A stretch of 23,353 nt of DNA from a virus, in IMG/VR virus record IMGVR_UViG_3300021347_000038, positions 1 through 23,353 of that record; one strand, given 5' to 3'. The translations under genes were made by a program, and so were the position numbers. Positions 1 to 7,923 of the stretch are shown in pieces; within the stretch, counting starts at the first letter, position 1; each line of letters opens with the position of its first letter. Under the pieces are notes generated by a model. The model was not told the DNA's origin. It saw only the letters and a list, made by a program, of their open reading frames with translations, and did not search any database.

Positions 1-3000
1 AAGGTTATGGTATCCGGCAAGAAGCTGATCGACTGCCTCTTTCTTGTTGGCTTTGTCTGTTTTGACAACGTGAGCAAGGCCGAATTTGTTTTTCATTAGA
101 TCGGACAGTATCTTAAACTGCCGCTCGATAGGCATATTCTTACCGATTGCGGGGGTTATTCCGGCATCTCTGAACGCCTGTCCTTGGAGCGAGGAGAACC
201 GCCGCATTGAGACTTTATCAACGAGCGTTCCAGGTTTCTCGGTGCGCTGGCTATCGAGGTCTGATACTGCGAGTACGGAATCTTCCGTAGTTTCCACAGT
301 TTCTTCACTAGCCACCTCGGCTCGGCGCGTTCTTTCAGCATCATCTAACCTTGCTTTGATTGAGGCTGTATCTGCTTCTTTAAGACCTTGGCCGCCTCTC
401 TGAACGCGGGGTTTTTGTACTTGTTCGCCACTCTGTTTAGGGCGTTTGCCAGTGCCATCTGTCTCTTGGAGGAGTTTTCCTTGATTTGGGTCATCTTTCT
501 TTCCACCCTTTGCTCTTTTTTCAGCTTCTACTCTCGCCCTTCGACTGCTCTCTTGTATCAGTCCGGCGGGTGTTGTGTTGTCAACAAACATTCCAGCACC
601 TTGAGCAGACATATTCTGTGCTTCTTGTGAGAAAAATTCCAGTAGTTCTGTAATTTCTTTTTTTGATTTTGCTCTGCCAAATCCATCTGTATAAAAAGCT
701 GTAACCAAAGCCTGTGTTTCTGGTGACATTTCAACGCTGCCAAACATGGATTGTTGGCCTAATATGTCTACTAACGGTTTCTGGTCTTTTCTTGCTTGCG
801 CAATAACTTGGGCTGCTTCAACCATGAATTGCGTAACATCAAACTCTGGCGCTACCTCACCGTTTTGTATTCTGCTTTTAAGGATGGCTAGTTTAGGCGC
901 AGCGGCTAAGTAAGCATCCCCGATTGATTTTACTTTATTATCTGTATCCTCAAGAAAAGTCGCCAAGATAGAAGTGTCATTATACGCAGACGCTAAAATA
1001 GCAGCATTTATCCTGTCCATGCCTGGCTTTGTTAGCAGACCTTGACGGGTCATAGACCCACGTTCTGATTCCGCTACTGTTCTTTGGATAAACGTATTTA
1101 CAAAATCTTGGTTAGCTGCCGAATCAAGTGATGATTCCGGTCTATACAAATCAAAAATATCTATCCCTATATTTTTAGCGTCTTTCCTTGCTGCCTCTGT
1201 AGCAGAAAACGCTGCTTGTGATGGAGCGTTAGATATGTCTGCAAACTTAGACAATTCTTGGGAAGTCATGTCCTGATCGAGCATCATTACAAGAATAGGC
1301 GTTTCGTAATTTTGGTCGCTTGTTCCATAACCTTCGATTGTTTGTTTATAATTTGCGTACTGGTCTGGGTACTCATTTTTAGCAAGTTCAAGAGACAAAA
1401 CACGACCATTGCCAGATATTATTGTGCCATCCCTTGCAATGATTGGAGCGCCAAAGCTGGTGACGGGGCTTTCCATCAGCTGCGCTGGGTCTAAGTCTTT
1501 AGCCCTTTCTCGGACACCAACATCACTTTCTTTCGTGGTTCTGTCTCTTGGCTGGAAAATACCTTTAGCTTGTTTTAAGTCAGCAAGGTCTATGATAAAT
1601 GGTTTTACCTCTACTGTTTGCTCACTGTTTGGTGTGCGAATAGTTAGCGTCTTTTGCTGCCCATCAGTATCAGCCACCGGCCGTGCAAACGGAATAACCG
1701 GCTGGGCTTGCGGGTTCGCTTGCTCGGCTGCTGGTGCTGGTTGGGCTACTGGCTGAACAGCTGGTGCTGTCTCGGCTGCCGGTGCTGCCATTTCTTCTTG
1801 CATAAACTCGATGGCTTGCTTTTTCTGGCTTGCGCTATCCATCCAGAAGCTAGGCTGTTTTTCTAGTTCTGTGCCAGCCTCGTCAACCTCGACCCATCCT
1901 TCGTCATCAACGTGGGTTATATATCGTGTGTTTGTGCCGTCACTGATCGCTGTTAAGGTTTCTCGCGGATCGGTGCTTGGCTGGCCACCAATCATTTGTG
2001 GAACAGTTTTAGACGTAAACACTTGCTCGGCTGCCGGTGCTGGTTCAACTGCAACTGGCTCGACTACTGGCTGTTCGACTACCGGCTGTTCGACTACCGG
2101 CTGTTCGACTACCGGCTGTTCGACTACTGGAGCAGCCTCCGCTGCTTGCACTGGTGCAGCAAACTCTTCGGCTCTTTGTATTGCGTCAAGCAATAGCGAT
2201 CCAGTAGGCTCACCTTCTGTTTTAACCTCGGTCAGCTGGGCGTTAGCTGGATTTAACATATCCGCAGCAATAAACCCTGCCACAGTCTTTTCATCGTCAG
2301 AAATCAGCGGGTCGGGGGTTATGGCTGATTGAACACCACCGACTGTTTCAGTGCCAGTTTGTACGCCAAGCCTTATACCTCCACCAACAACGGCTCCGGC
2401 CGCCATAGATTCTTTGAACCTTGTCCAGACTTCGCCTTGCTTAAAATTCTTGCCTACGGATGCCTCAAGGCCAATACCAATACCTTCTTGCGCACCTTCA
2501 ACAAGACCTTCGGCAACCATACCACTCAGAACGGCAGCGGCAATTCTACCGCCGAAATGTTTACTTACTTTTTCGGCAAACCATTTTCCACCTAGCTTGC
2601 CAACCAATTCCTTTGGCATCCCCTTAACAAGAATACCCAAACCGACATTCTCTAAAAATCCCGCAACCAAACCGCCGCTGGAAGCCAAGGCTAATCGCTT
2701 TTCTTTCGACAGCCCTTTAATTTCCTTTAGGTTTGTGTTGTATTCCCCAGCCATTAACAGCGGAGACATCCAGCCGCCGGTCGCCAAACTAACAAGCATT
2801 GGCTCACCTGACGATCCCAAGCTGGTCTTTGCCCAATCTAAAAAATCACCAAAGTTGTCAATGTCATCAGTGGTCATCTGGCGATAACCCATAGCTTTGG
2901 CCTGATCCATCAGCCTTGTAGCGTCTTGCTTTGCCGCAGCTTCCGCAGCAATAGATGCTTTTTCGTTAGCGTTTTCTGGAAGCGGAGCAGCGCCAAAAAA

Positions 3001-3663
3001 CTCTCTGATAGGATTGACCACAGGCAACGCGGCGTTTTGCATTGTCTGCATCATTTGCATAGGCGCGGTTTCTCTCAAAACACTTTCGGCATCCGCAACA
3101 AGATTCTTAACATTGCTTTGCGCTGTATCTCGACCAAACGCAACCGCTCTGCCAAAATCCCTGTTAGGATTAAACAGCCCAGCATCGGCCCGTTCTTGGG
3201 TAGCCATCGGTTGCTGTTCTATTGCAGACATTTCATTTTGGACAATCTGTGCGTTATCGACCGGCAGCGGGTTAAACACACTAACCGGATTAACGCCATC
3301 ACGACCCAGCTGGACAGGCGCAACCATAGCAGATGGCGCTGGCTGCATGGCCATTGCGTTTTCAATGTTGTTCGATGTGTTGGCCTGTTGCGTTACCTGA
3401 TTGGCTATCTCAAAAGCATCTGGCGGCGGGGTTAGTATGCCGTCAGCCTTTGACTTAAAAGCATTGTTTCTTGCAATCTGTGCGTCAATAGGGTCTACCG
3501 GCGACTCCACCGCTGTCAGTGATGAGGGAGGAACACCATCATTGGGCGATGCCGCCGGTAGCTTGTCAATCGAATCCAACAAAAGTGAGCCAGTTGATTT
3601 GATGGCTTTTGGTGCGGGTTTCGCATTGTTTTGGCTGTCAATAAGATCAAGCAACAAAGACAT
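1..3663 (-). CDS. Giant polyvalent/ejected virion protein with DdrB-type ParB domain (partial, C-terminus outside window)
   Basis: The frame is open from ATG at 3663 to the window edge (1221 codons, no stop), so the C-terminus is missing. Residues 1-290 are low-complexity. About 290-400 is rich in small and hydrophobic residues and ends in an EGLVEGAQEGIG stretch, a pattern I associate with large phage internal proteins. About 480-670 is a Pro/Ala/Glu linker with four VVEQP repeats. About 686-825 looks like a DdrB-type ParB domain, with GAPIIARDGTIISGNGRV around residues 738-755. About 1145-1221 resembles a large polyvalent protein-associated domain (MPIERQFKILSDLM, then EAVDQLLAGYHNL). Such proteins are known in phages and conjugative elements and are thought to enter the cell with the DNA. 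Its place after the gp14/15-position genes matches T7 gene 16. I infer it is packaged and ejected. The start is 7 bases after the previous stop with only a weak GGGA SD. Family confidence is moderate to high; the biochemical activity is unknown. Confidence 0.85.
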   Translation of the reverse strand, partial: MSLLLDLIDSQNNAKPAPKAIKSTGSLLLDSIDKLPAASPNDGVPPSSLTAVESPVDPIDAQIARNNAFKSKADGILTPPPDAFEIANQVTQQANTSNNIENAMAMQPAPSAMVAPVQLGRDGVNPVSVFNPLPVDNAQIVQNEMSAIEQQPMATQERADAGLFNPNRDFGRAVAFGRDTAQSNVKNLVADAESVLRETAPMQMMQTMQNAALPVVNPIREFFGAAPLPENANEKASIAAEAAAKQDATRLMDQAKAMGYRQMTTDDIDNFGDFLDWAKTSLGSSGEPMLVSLATGGWMSPLLMAGEYNTNLKEIKGLSKEKRLALASSGGLVAGFLENVGLGILVKGMPKELVGKLGGKWFAEKVSKHFGGRIAAAVLSGMVAEGLVEGAQEGIGIGLEASVGKNFKQGEVWTRFKESMAAGAVVGGGIRLGVQTGTETVGGVQSAITPDPLISDDEKTVAGFIAADMLNPANAQLTEVKTEGEPTGSLLLDAIQRAEEFAAPVQAAEAAPVVEQPVVEQPVVEQPVVEQPVVEPVAVEPAPAAEQVFTSKTVPQMIGGQPSTDPRETLTAISDGTNTRYITHVDDEGWVEVDEAGTELEKQPSFWMDSASQKKQAIEFMQEEMAAPAAETAPAVQPVAQPAPAAEQANPQAQPVIPFARPVADTDGQQKTLTIRTPNSEQTVEVKPFIIDLADLKQAKGIFQPRDRTTKESDVGVRERAKDLDPAQLMESPVTSFGAPIIARDGTIISGNGRVLSLELAKNEYPDQYANYKQTIEGYGTSDQNYETPILVMMLDQDMTSQELSKFADISNAPSQAAFSATEAARKDAKNIGIDIFDLYRPESSLDSAANQDFVNTFIQRTVAESERGSMTRQGLLTKPGMDRINAAILASAYNDTSILATFLEDTDNKVKSIGDAYLAAAPKLAILKSRIQNGEVAPEFDVTQFMVEAAQVIAQARKDQKPLVDILGQQSMFGSVEMSPETQALVTAFYTDGFGRAKSKKEITELLEFFSQEAQNMSAQGAGMFVDNTTPAGLIQESSRRARVEAEKRAKGGKKDDPNQGKLLQETDGTGKRPKQSGEQVQKPRVQRGGQGLKEADTASIKARLDDAERTRRAEVASEETVETTEDSVLAVSDLDSQRTEKPGTLVDKVSMRRFSSLQGQAFRDAGITPAIGKNMPIERQFKILSDLMKNKFGLAHVVKTDKANKKEAVDQLLAGYHNL
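2071..2130 (-). repeat. Four 15-bp tandem repeats encoding VVEQP
   Basis: Four head-to-tail copies of ctgttcgactaccgg (plus-strand reading; the last copy has one C-to-T change) start at 2071, 2086, 2101 and 2116. A degenerate partial copy lies just before, at 2059-2070. The unit is five codons, so copy-number change keeps the frame. It encodes a Pro/Glu/Val linker in the polyvalent protein, before the ParB-like domain. Confidence 0.95.
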
Positions 3664-3669
3664 AAAATG

Positions 3670-5184
3670 TTATCCCAAGATAATTGCAATTTGTTCTGCA
3701 CTGAATCCGTACTGATTAAAAAGCGCTGTAATTGAGTTCAGAAATTTATCAGGTTGATTGGCTTTAAGCGCTCTGATTGCTTTATCGTTTTCTACATTGC
3801 CAGTAGTTGCATTAAGCTCATCAAGCAAAAAGTTTGGCACATTAAATGTATCGTCATAAATTCTGCCAGAGTTAGGCACTTCAAACTCAGTAAATCCTCT
3901 TGATAATTTTTGAGTTATGAACGCTTTTGCTTTTGGTATGCTCTTTTTAGCGCCCATAGCTGACACTGACGCATTGACTAGCTGGTTGACGATTGTTGCA
4001 GCATTAGACATTCCATCAATTACATTTTCGGTGTCTTGTTCATCGATAAAATTTCTCAACGCGGTATCGTCACTTGGGGAAACTGCAAAATCAACGCTTC
4101 CACTGCCTCTAGTGCTGGCATCTTTTTCATAACCAGCGCCCTTAATGACACGCTGGCCGTCAGCGTTTGGCTCAACGCCAAGCGCATCAGCCGTAGCCTC
4201 ATCCATGTAGACATCGCCCTTGCCTACTGTGACCTTTACATCACCAGGTTTTTCGCCGCCATCTAAGATATACAGCCCTTTGTATTCGCCCTCTGTCTGG
4301 ATTGGGATTTTAGCTTTCTTGGCGCTAACCGGATCAATAACAAGGATTTTTCCAGGCTCTATAGTAAACTCAACAGTGCGATTGTCGTGCTTGTAGCGAA
4401 CAGTCGCATCGGCAGCTTTGTTCTTGTCACGGTCAACACCAGCTTGCACATCATCACCGTATTTACTTGCTTTCAGTTCATTGTCGGCCTTGTGGATGTT
4501 CCAGCGTTCCTTGGCAGCGGTCAAATCACCGGCAATCGCTTTTGTTGTTGCGTTGTCGCGTTTGTTGTTTCTATCGCCTTGGCCGTCCTCTCCAAACCTT
4601 GCTTCGGTTTCGTCTAATTTCCCCTCAAGTGTTTTTGCGTTTTTGTCCAAATCTGCGGTTAAAGCATTTGCAATTTCGGTGTCAGCTGCACCAGCATCAA
4701 AGTATTTTGTTGGGTTTAGCCCTTTGGCTATTGCGCCACGGCGTATTGCATCAGCATCGCCACCAAATATCATGCTTTCAGCCACACGACTTGCACCAGC
4801 ATCACCAAACACTTTTGCGGCATTTGCCATTTGCTGTGCAGTACCGCCACTTCCAAGAAATGTTTGTGCTAAATTACTAGCGGCGGGTGTTCCTAATCTC
4901 ATTTGGCTAGAGGATGGCGGCCCCATAAATTGAGGGGATATTGTGTCTAGCCCCATCGCATTTGCCACAACACCTTGATATTGCGGTTGATTAATAAGAG
5001 CATTACGAGCAGTATTTACAAGCCCTGTTTGTGTTGTGTCCTGTTCGGTGCTTCTTGTCTGCGCATCCCGATAGTTAGCAAGCGCAATCGCAGCATCATC
5101 AGAAGCGCTACCAAGCATGGCCTTACTTAGTGCGCCACCTATTCTGGCCAGATCATTAGAAAAATTGTATGCGTTTCTTTTCAT
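3670..5184 (-). CDS. Putative internal virion (ejection) protein, 504 aa
   Basis: I recognise no family. The protein is soluble in appearance. The N-terminus is Ala-rich and helical (GALSKAMLGSASDDAAIALA), the middle (about residues 175-260) is highly charged and likely helical or coiled coil, and about residues 265-345 look like a compact beta-rich segment (TVEFTIEPGKILVIDP, then KGLYILDGGEKPGDVKVTVG). The C-terminus is helical. It sits between an MCNP-type internal protein and the giant polyvalent protein, the position of T7 gene 15. I infer an internal core or ejected protein from position alone. The ATG at 5184 is preceded by an AAGGA-like SD at very short spacing, and the stop is 7 bases before the polyvalent start. 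Confidence 0.8.
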   Translation of the reverse strand: MKRNAYNFSNDLARIGGALSKAMLGSASDDAAIALANYRDAQTRSTEQDTTQTGLVNTARNALINQPQYQGVVANAMGLDTISPQFMGPPSSSQMRLGTPAASNLAQTFLGSGGTAQQMANAAKVFGDAGASRVAESMIFGGDADAIRRGAIAKGLNPTKYFDAGAADTEIANALTADLDKNAKTLEGKLDETEARFGEDGQGDRNNKRDNATTKAIAGDLTAAKERWNIHKADNELKASKYGDDVQAGVDRDKNKAADATVRYKHDNRTVEFTIEPGKILVIDPVSAKKAKIPIQTEGEYKGLYILDGGEKPGDVKVTVGKGDVYMDEATADALGVEPNADGQRVIKGAGYEKDASTRGSGSVDFAVSPSDDTALRNFIDEQDTENVIDGMSNAATIVNQLVNASVSAMGAKKSIPKAKAFITQKLSRGFTEFEVPNSGRIYDDTFNVPNFLLDELNATTGNVENDKAIRALKANQPDKFLNSITALFNQYGFSAEQIAIILG

Positions 5185-5194
5185 ATCCTTGCCC

Positions 5195-5779
5195 TCACGC
5201 TTTTAACCCATAACCAGTGCTTACACTTCCAGCCATTTGCAGCACGTCACCAAGCGGTGAATGTGCTTGGTTCTTAGCGTTTCTAAGTTGAGCGTTAAGA
5301 ACATTTGCGTTACCAGCCATCATGTTCCCCATCATCTGACCGGTTTCAGCTGATCGGTTCATTTGTGGATTGATGGTATTAGCCAAATAATCACCAAAGC
5401 CTTGTAAATTGGCCAACGCATCGTTTTGTTGTTTGTTAAAAGCGGCAGCATTAGCAAGTTGAGTATTCATTGCATTACCGATAATTGCTGGCGCACCAGA
5501 TGATATTGGCAGTGTATTAGTAGGCATGTTGGTCGTATCATTAAACAACGCAGCCAGACGATTAGTCGCCTCGCCCTGACCGGCTCCAAAGTCTTGTTGC
5601 TCAAACATTCCTCTTGTATTATCGACCGCATCCCTGCCCTCAGTTTCAAGCGCAAGGTTCTTTTGGCCGTATTCATCAACGGCCACTTCTGACATTCGAT
5701 TAGCCCTGTTTGCTGCTTGATTTTTTAAGTAAGCCCCGCCAACAGTAGCAGCGATTCCTATTGCTAAAGGATTACACAT
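5195..5779 (-). CDS. Internal virion protein, gp14-like (MCNP family), 194 aa
   Basis: The protein begins MCNPLAIGIAATVGGAYLKN, a short hydrophobic start after Met-Cys-Asn-Pro that is characteristic of gp14-position internal proteins of podoviruses. The rest is Ala/Asn/Gln/Met-rich and predicted helical, ending in a Gly-rich tail. T7 gp14 is 196 aa, so the length fits. T7 gp14 is ejected and forms the outer-membrane part of the DNA translocation channel; I infer a similar role from N-terminus, length and position, not from alignment. The start follows the previous stop directly (TAA then ATG), with AAGGGTGG upstream as a possible SD. Confidence 0.75.
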   Translation of the reverse strand: MCNPLAIGIAATVGGAYLKNQAANRANRMSEVAVDEYGQKNLALETEGRDAVDNTRGMFEQQDFGAGQGEATNRLAALFNDTTNMPTNTLPISSGAPAIIGNAMNTQLANAAAFNKQQNDALANLQGFGDYLANTINPQMNRSAETGQMMGNMMAGNANVLNAQLRNAKNQAHSPLGDVLQMAGSVSTGYGLKA

Positions 5780-6862
5780 TTACACCACCCTTATACTTTT
5801 TGAGCCAAACGGGCTTGAAATACCCGTGTTTGTTACCGGTGTTATGCTGCCAGTTTGCGGAGCGCCGGTCACTGATTGCGGGGCTACATTTGCAATCGGA
5901 TTAGCTGGCGCGGCCACTTGATTATAGCCTTGGAAGAAATTTAACCCACCTTTAGCGCCTGGTGTTTTTAGCTTGTCTATGTCTTTACTAAAATCAAAAG
6001 CATTAATAGCAGCCGTTTGGGCATCAACATCAGCTGCCGTGGTTGCACCGCCAGCCAATGCTGCCAGCTGATCGCCCAAAGCGGATTGTCTTTTGGCAAT
6101 TTCATCACGTTTTGCTTGAGCATATTCGGATGCGCCTTGACCTATACGCTCCATTTCAGCCGCTTTTGAGGTATCAAGACCGGCAATCGCTGCATCGACA
6201 TCACTTTGTTTGAGCAAGCCCTGTGCCTTAAAACCATCATAAATGCCCCGCAATGAAGCGTCATAGCCTTGTGTAAGTAGTGGGTTTTGGAAATCTCTAT
6301 AAGCTGATTCTAAATCACCATAAAAATCATTATTGAATATGCCAAAAGCATTTGCCAGTGCAGACTGTTGATTGCCTAGAGCGGCAGCCCGTCTTTGTCT
6401 TGCAGCTGCTAGTTCTGCATTGCGCATTGCACCCGCATTGCTTTCACCCGCTCCGTCATTGCCTCCACCAAAAGGGCCGCCTGGTGGGCTTATTGTATTA
6501 AACCTATTATCGCCCGTGTAAACTTGTGGCGTTTGACCGCCGTTTAACATTGTTCCTAAAGCGGTCAAAGTACCAGGCATTGCATCAGACTCATACCCTA
6601 CTTGCTGCCCATAGTTGGGGTTGGCAACCTCCTTGTAAGAATTGTTAAATGATCCGCTGCCGTCGCCCTTTCCAGCCCCAACATACTGGCTAATTGTTTC
6701 CCGCGTATCAAAAACAGGAGTACGCATTTCAGACCCGCTTGGGTCGAGAAGGCCGCCAATCCCTGATTTTGGAGCCGAATACGCCCCTGCGGCCATACGA
6801 TCAGCTGGGTTCATTTTTGAATAATCGTCCTTGCTGTCGCCGCCCTCTGCATCACCAGACAT
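5780..6862 (-). CDS. Putative virion structural protein sharing an FxxFxxDF segment with the 199-aa protein, 360 aa
   Basis: No known family recognised. Residues 1-145 are Gly/Asn/Ser/Pro-rich and probably disordered. About 146-290 is helical and charged. The C-terminus is Pro/Thr/Val-rich. Residues 173-220 align without gaps to residues 37-84 of the 199-aa protein at 7324-7923, sharing F173, F176, D179, F180, A187, Y188, P194, Y200, A213, L216 and S220. The two are therefore likely paralogues, with a long N-terminal extension here. The start at 6862 has a strong TAGGAGG SD. I infer an internal or tail-associated virion component from its place between two ejection-type genes. Confidence 0.75.
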   Translation of the reverse strand: MSGDAEGGDSKDDYSKMNPADRMAAGAYSAPKSGIGGLLDPSGSEMRTPVFDTRETISQYVGAGKGDGSGSFNNSYKEVANPNYGQQVGYESDAMPGTLTALGTMLNGGQTPQVYTGDNRFNTISPPGGPFGGGNDGAGESNAGAMRNAELAAARQRRAAALGNQQSALANAFGIFNNDFYGDLESAYRDFQNPLLTQGYDASLRGIYDGFKAQGLLKQSDVDAAIAGLDTSKAAEMERIGQGASEYAQAKRDEIAKRQSALGDQLAALAGGATTAADVDAQTAAINAFDFSKDIDKLKTPGAKGGLNFFQGYNQVAAPANPIANVAPQSVTGAPQTGSITPVTNTGISSPFGSKSIRVV

Positions 6863-6871
6863 ATTAGCCTC

Positions 6872-7327
6872 CTAATGAATTGTTACATTGGACGTAAAAT
6901 ATCCAATGCGATTGTTTTTAAGACCACGTTTGAAAAACGCTTTACGGCAATGACCTTTGTAATGAAGGTCAAACCATTTCTTTGTGCTGCGCACCATTTC
7001 TCGCACACCGCCAAACGGAGCCACCATGTCAATTATCCATAGCTGGCCTTGTTCCGGTGCGGTTATCCAATCAATCGGCTGCAATATTCTTGTGCCGTTG
7101 ATGTAACCGCTTTCGGCTTCTGGTGTTAGAAAAGTCCATGTCATAAAGCCGACTAATTCCTCTGTTTCATCGTCAAAGTAACATCGCGCTCGATCGTGAT
7201 AGACGGCCGGAACGATTAGCCTGTTAATGTCAGACGCACTATATCGGCGGTGAAACTTACTTTCGGACATTAAGGCGACCACCTCGCCAACAATAAAATC
7301 ATCTGAAAGTTGCACAGCTAACATCAT
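6872..7327 (-). CDS. HlyC/ApxC-type RTX-toxin-activating lysine acyltransferase homologue, 151 aa
   Basis: The sequence matches the toxin-activating acyltransferase family, whose members move an acyl chain from acyl-ACP to internal lysines of RTX toxins. Residues 24-42 (KFHRRYS, then INRLIVPAV) correspond to the HlyC segment around catalytic His23, giving H26 here. The block LVGFMTWTFLTPEAE matches the HlyC VAYCSWANLSLENE strand. Residues 86-106 (DWITA, then LWIIDMVAPFG) match the HlyC DWTSG and WFIDWIAPFG block holding Asp92, giving D100 here. Both catalytic residues thus appear kept. HlyC is 170 aa. The gene overlaps the previous stop (ATGA), and ATG at 7327 or 7324 could start it. No RTX toxin is in the window; the substrate is unknown and may be a virion protein. 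Confidence 0.8.
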   Translation of the reverse strand: MMLAVQLSDDFIVGEVVALMSESKFHRRYSASDINRLIVPAVYHDRARCYFDDETEELVGFMTWTFLTPEAESGYINGTRILQPIDWITAPEQGQLWIIDMVAPFGGVREMVRSTKKWFDLHYKGHCRKAFFKRGLKNNRIGYFTSNVTIH

Positions 7328-7923
7328 CCCACATTCCTTGCTGATGATTCGGGTGCAAAAAGCCCTGTTGGATAACGTGCTTTAGTTCTTCGCTCCAAGT
7401 CAGCTTGCGTTGCCAGACCTTCGGCTGCCGAGGCAAATAAATTAGTTATCGGATCAAATACCGGCACTTCGTTTAATTGCTGGGCGCGGGTCAAAGCATT
7501 AGCCGATGCAAGCGCTGGATCAGCCATATTCATATTTTGGCTTTGTAGCCCACTTCTAGCAGCTTCAATGTCAGCCCTTGCCTTGTTTGAATAATCTTCA
7601 GCGGTAAGATTCATCTTACGGGTCATCTCGCCAAGCTGCTTTTCCAACCGCCCTCTTCGCCGCGCTGCTATTGAAGATTGTGACAAATTGCTTGCAGCCA
7701 GAGTCTTGCGCAATTTTTCAAAGGCATCTTGGTACTGCTCATTAATTTGAGGCTGCGCATAGCCAGTGTAAGCCTCGCGCCGACCTTTGAAAAAATCATC
7801 GTCAAACTGGCTAAAGGTATCGTTTATAGCTTTATTGCCAGCCCGTATTCGGCCTTGCCGTTCTTCCTCTTGGCGTTTTCTTTCGGCTGCACCGCCGTCA
7901 CCGCCACCGCCACCCATGCACAT
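7324..7923 (-). CDS. Putative virion structural protein (MCMGGGGG type), 199 aa, paralogue of the 360-aa protein
   Basis: It starts MCMGGGGGDGG, followed by a strongly charged helical region (residues 13-30, RKRQEEERQGR) and a long helix-rich body. Met-Cys-Gly-rich starts are common among internal virion proteins of marine podoviruses. Residues 37-84 (FSQFDDDFFKGRREAY onward, with P58 and Y64) align without gaps to residues 173-220 of the 360-aa protein. The Arg-rich stretch AARRRGRLEKQ follows. It overlaps the upstream GNAT-like gene by one base (TAATG). Function is unknown; I infer a helical internal or connector-associated protein. Confidence 0.78.
   Translation of the reverse strand: MCMGGGGGDGGAAERKRQEEERQGRIRAGNKAINDTFSQFDDDFFKGRREAYTGYAQPQINEQYQDAFEKLRKTLAASNLSQSSIAARRRGRLEKQLGEMTRKMNLTAEDYSNKARADIEAARSGLQSQNMNMADPALASANALTRAQQLNEVPVFDPITNLFASAAEGLATQADLERRTKARYPTGLFAPESSARNVG

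Noticed and set aside
2071-2130. CRISPR-like repeat array
   Set aside because: The 15-bp units are directly joined with no spacers and lie in a coding frame.
1811-2332. Plus-strand 173-aa frame with TTGCS repeats
   Set aside because: It is the antisense reading of the VVEQP repeat and linker of the polyvalent gene; no SD, and all neighbours are on the minus strand.
2351-3435. Plus-strand frames of 169-178 aa
   Set aside because: They are shadows of the open minus-strand polyvalent frame, which has a recognisable domain content.
6872-7327. Host-derived toxin operon (hlyCA) carried as cargo
   Set aside because: No RTX nonapeptide repeats or type I secretion genes are in the window, and the gene is tightly overlapped with virion genes, so it looks like a phage core gene.
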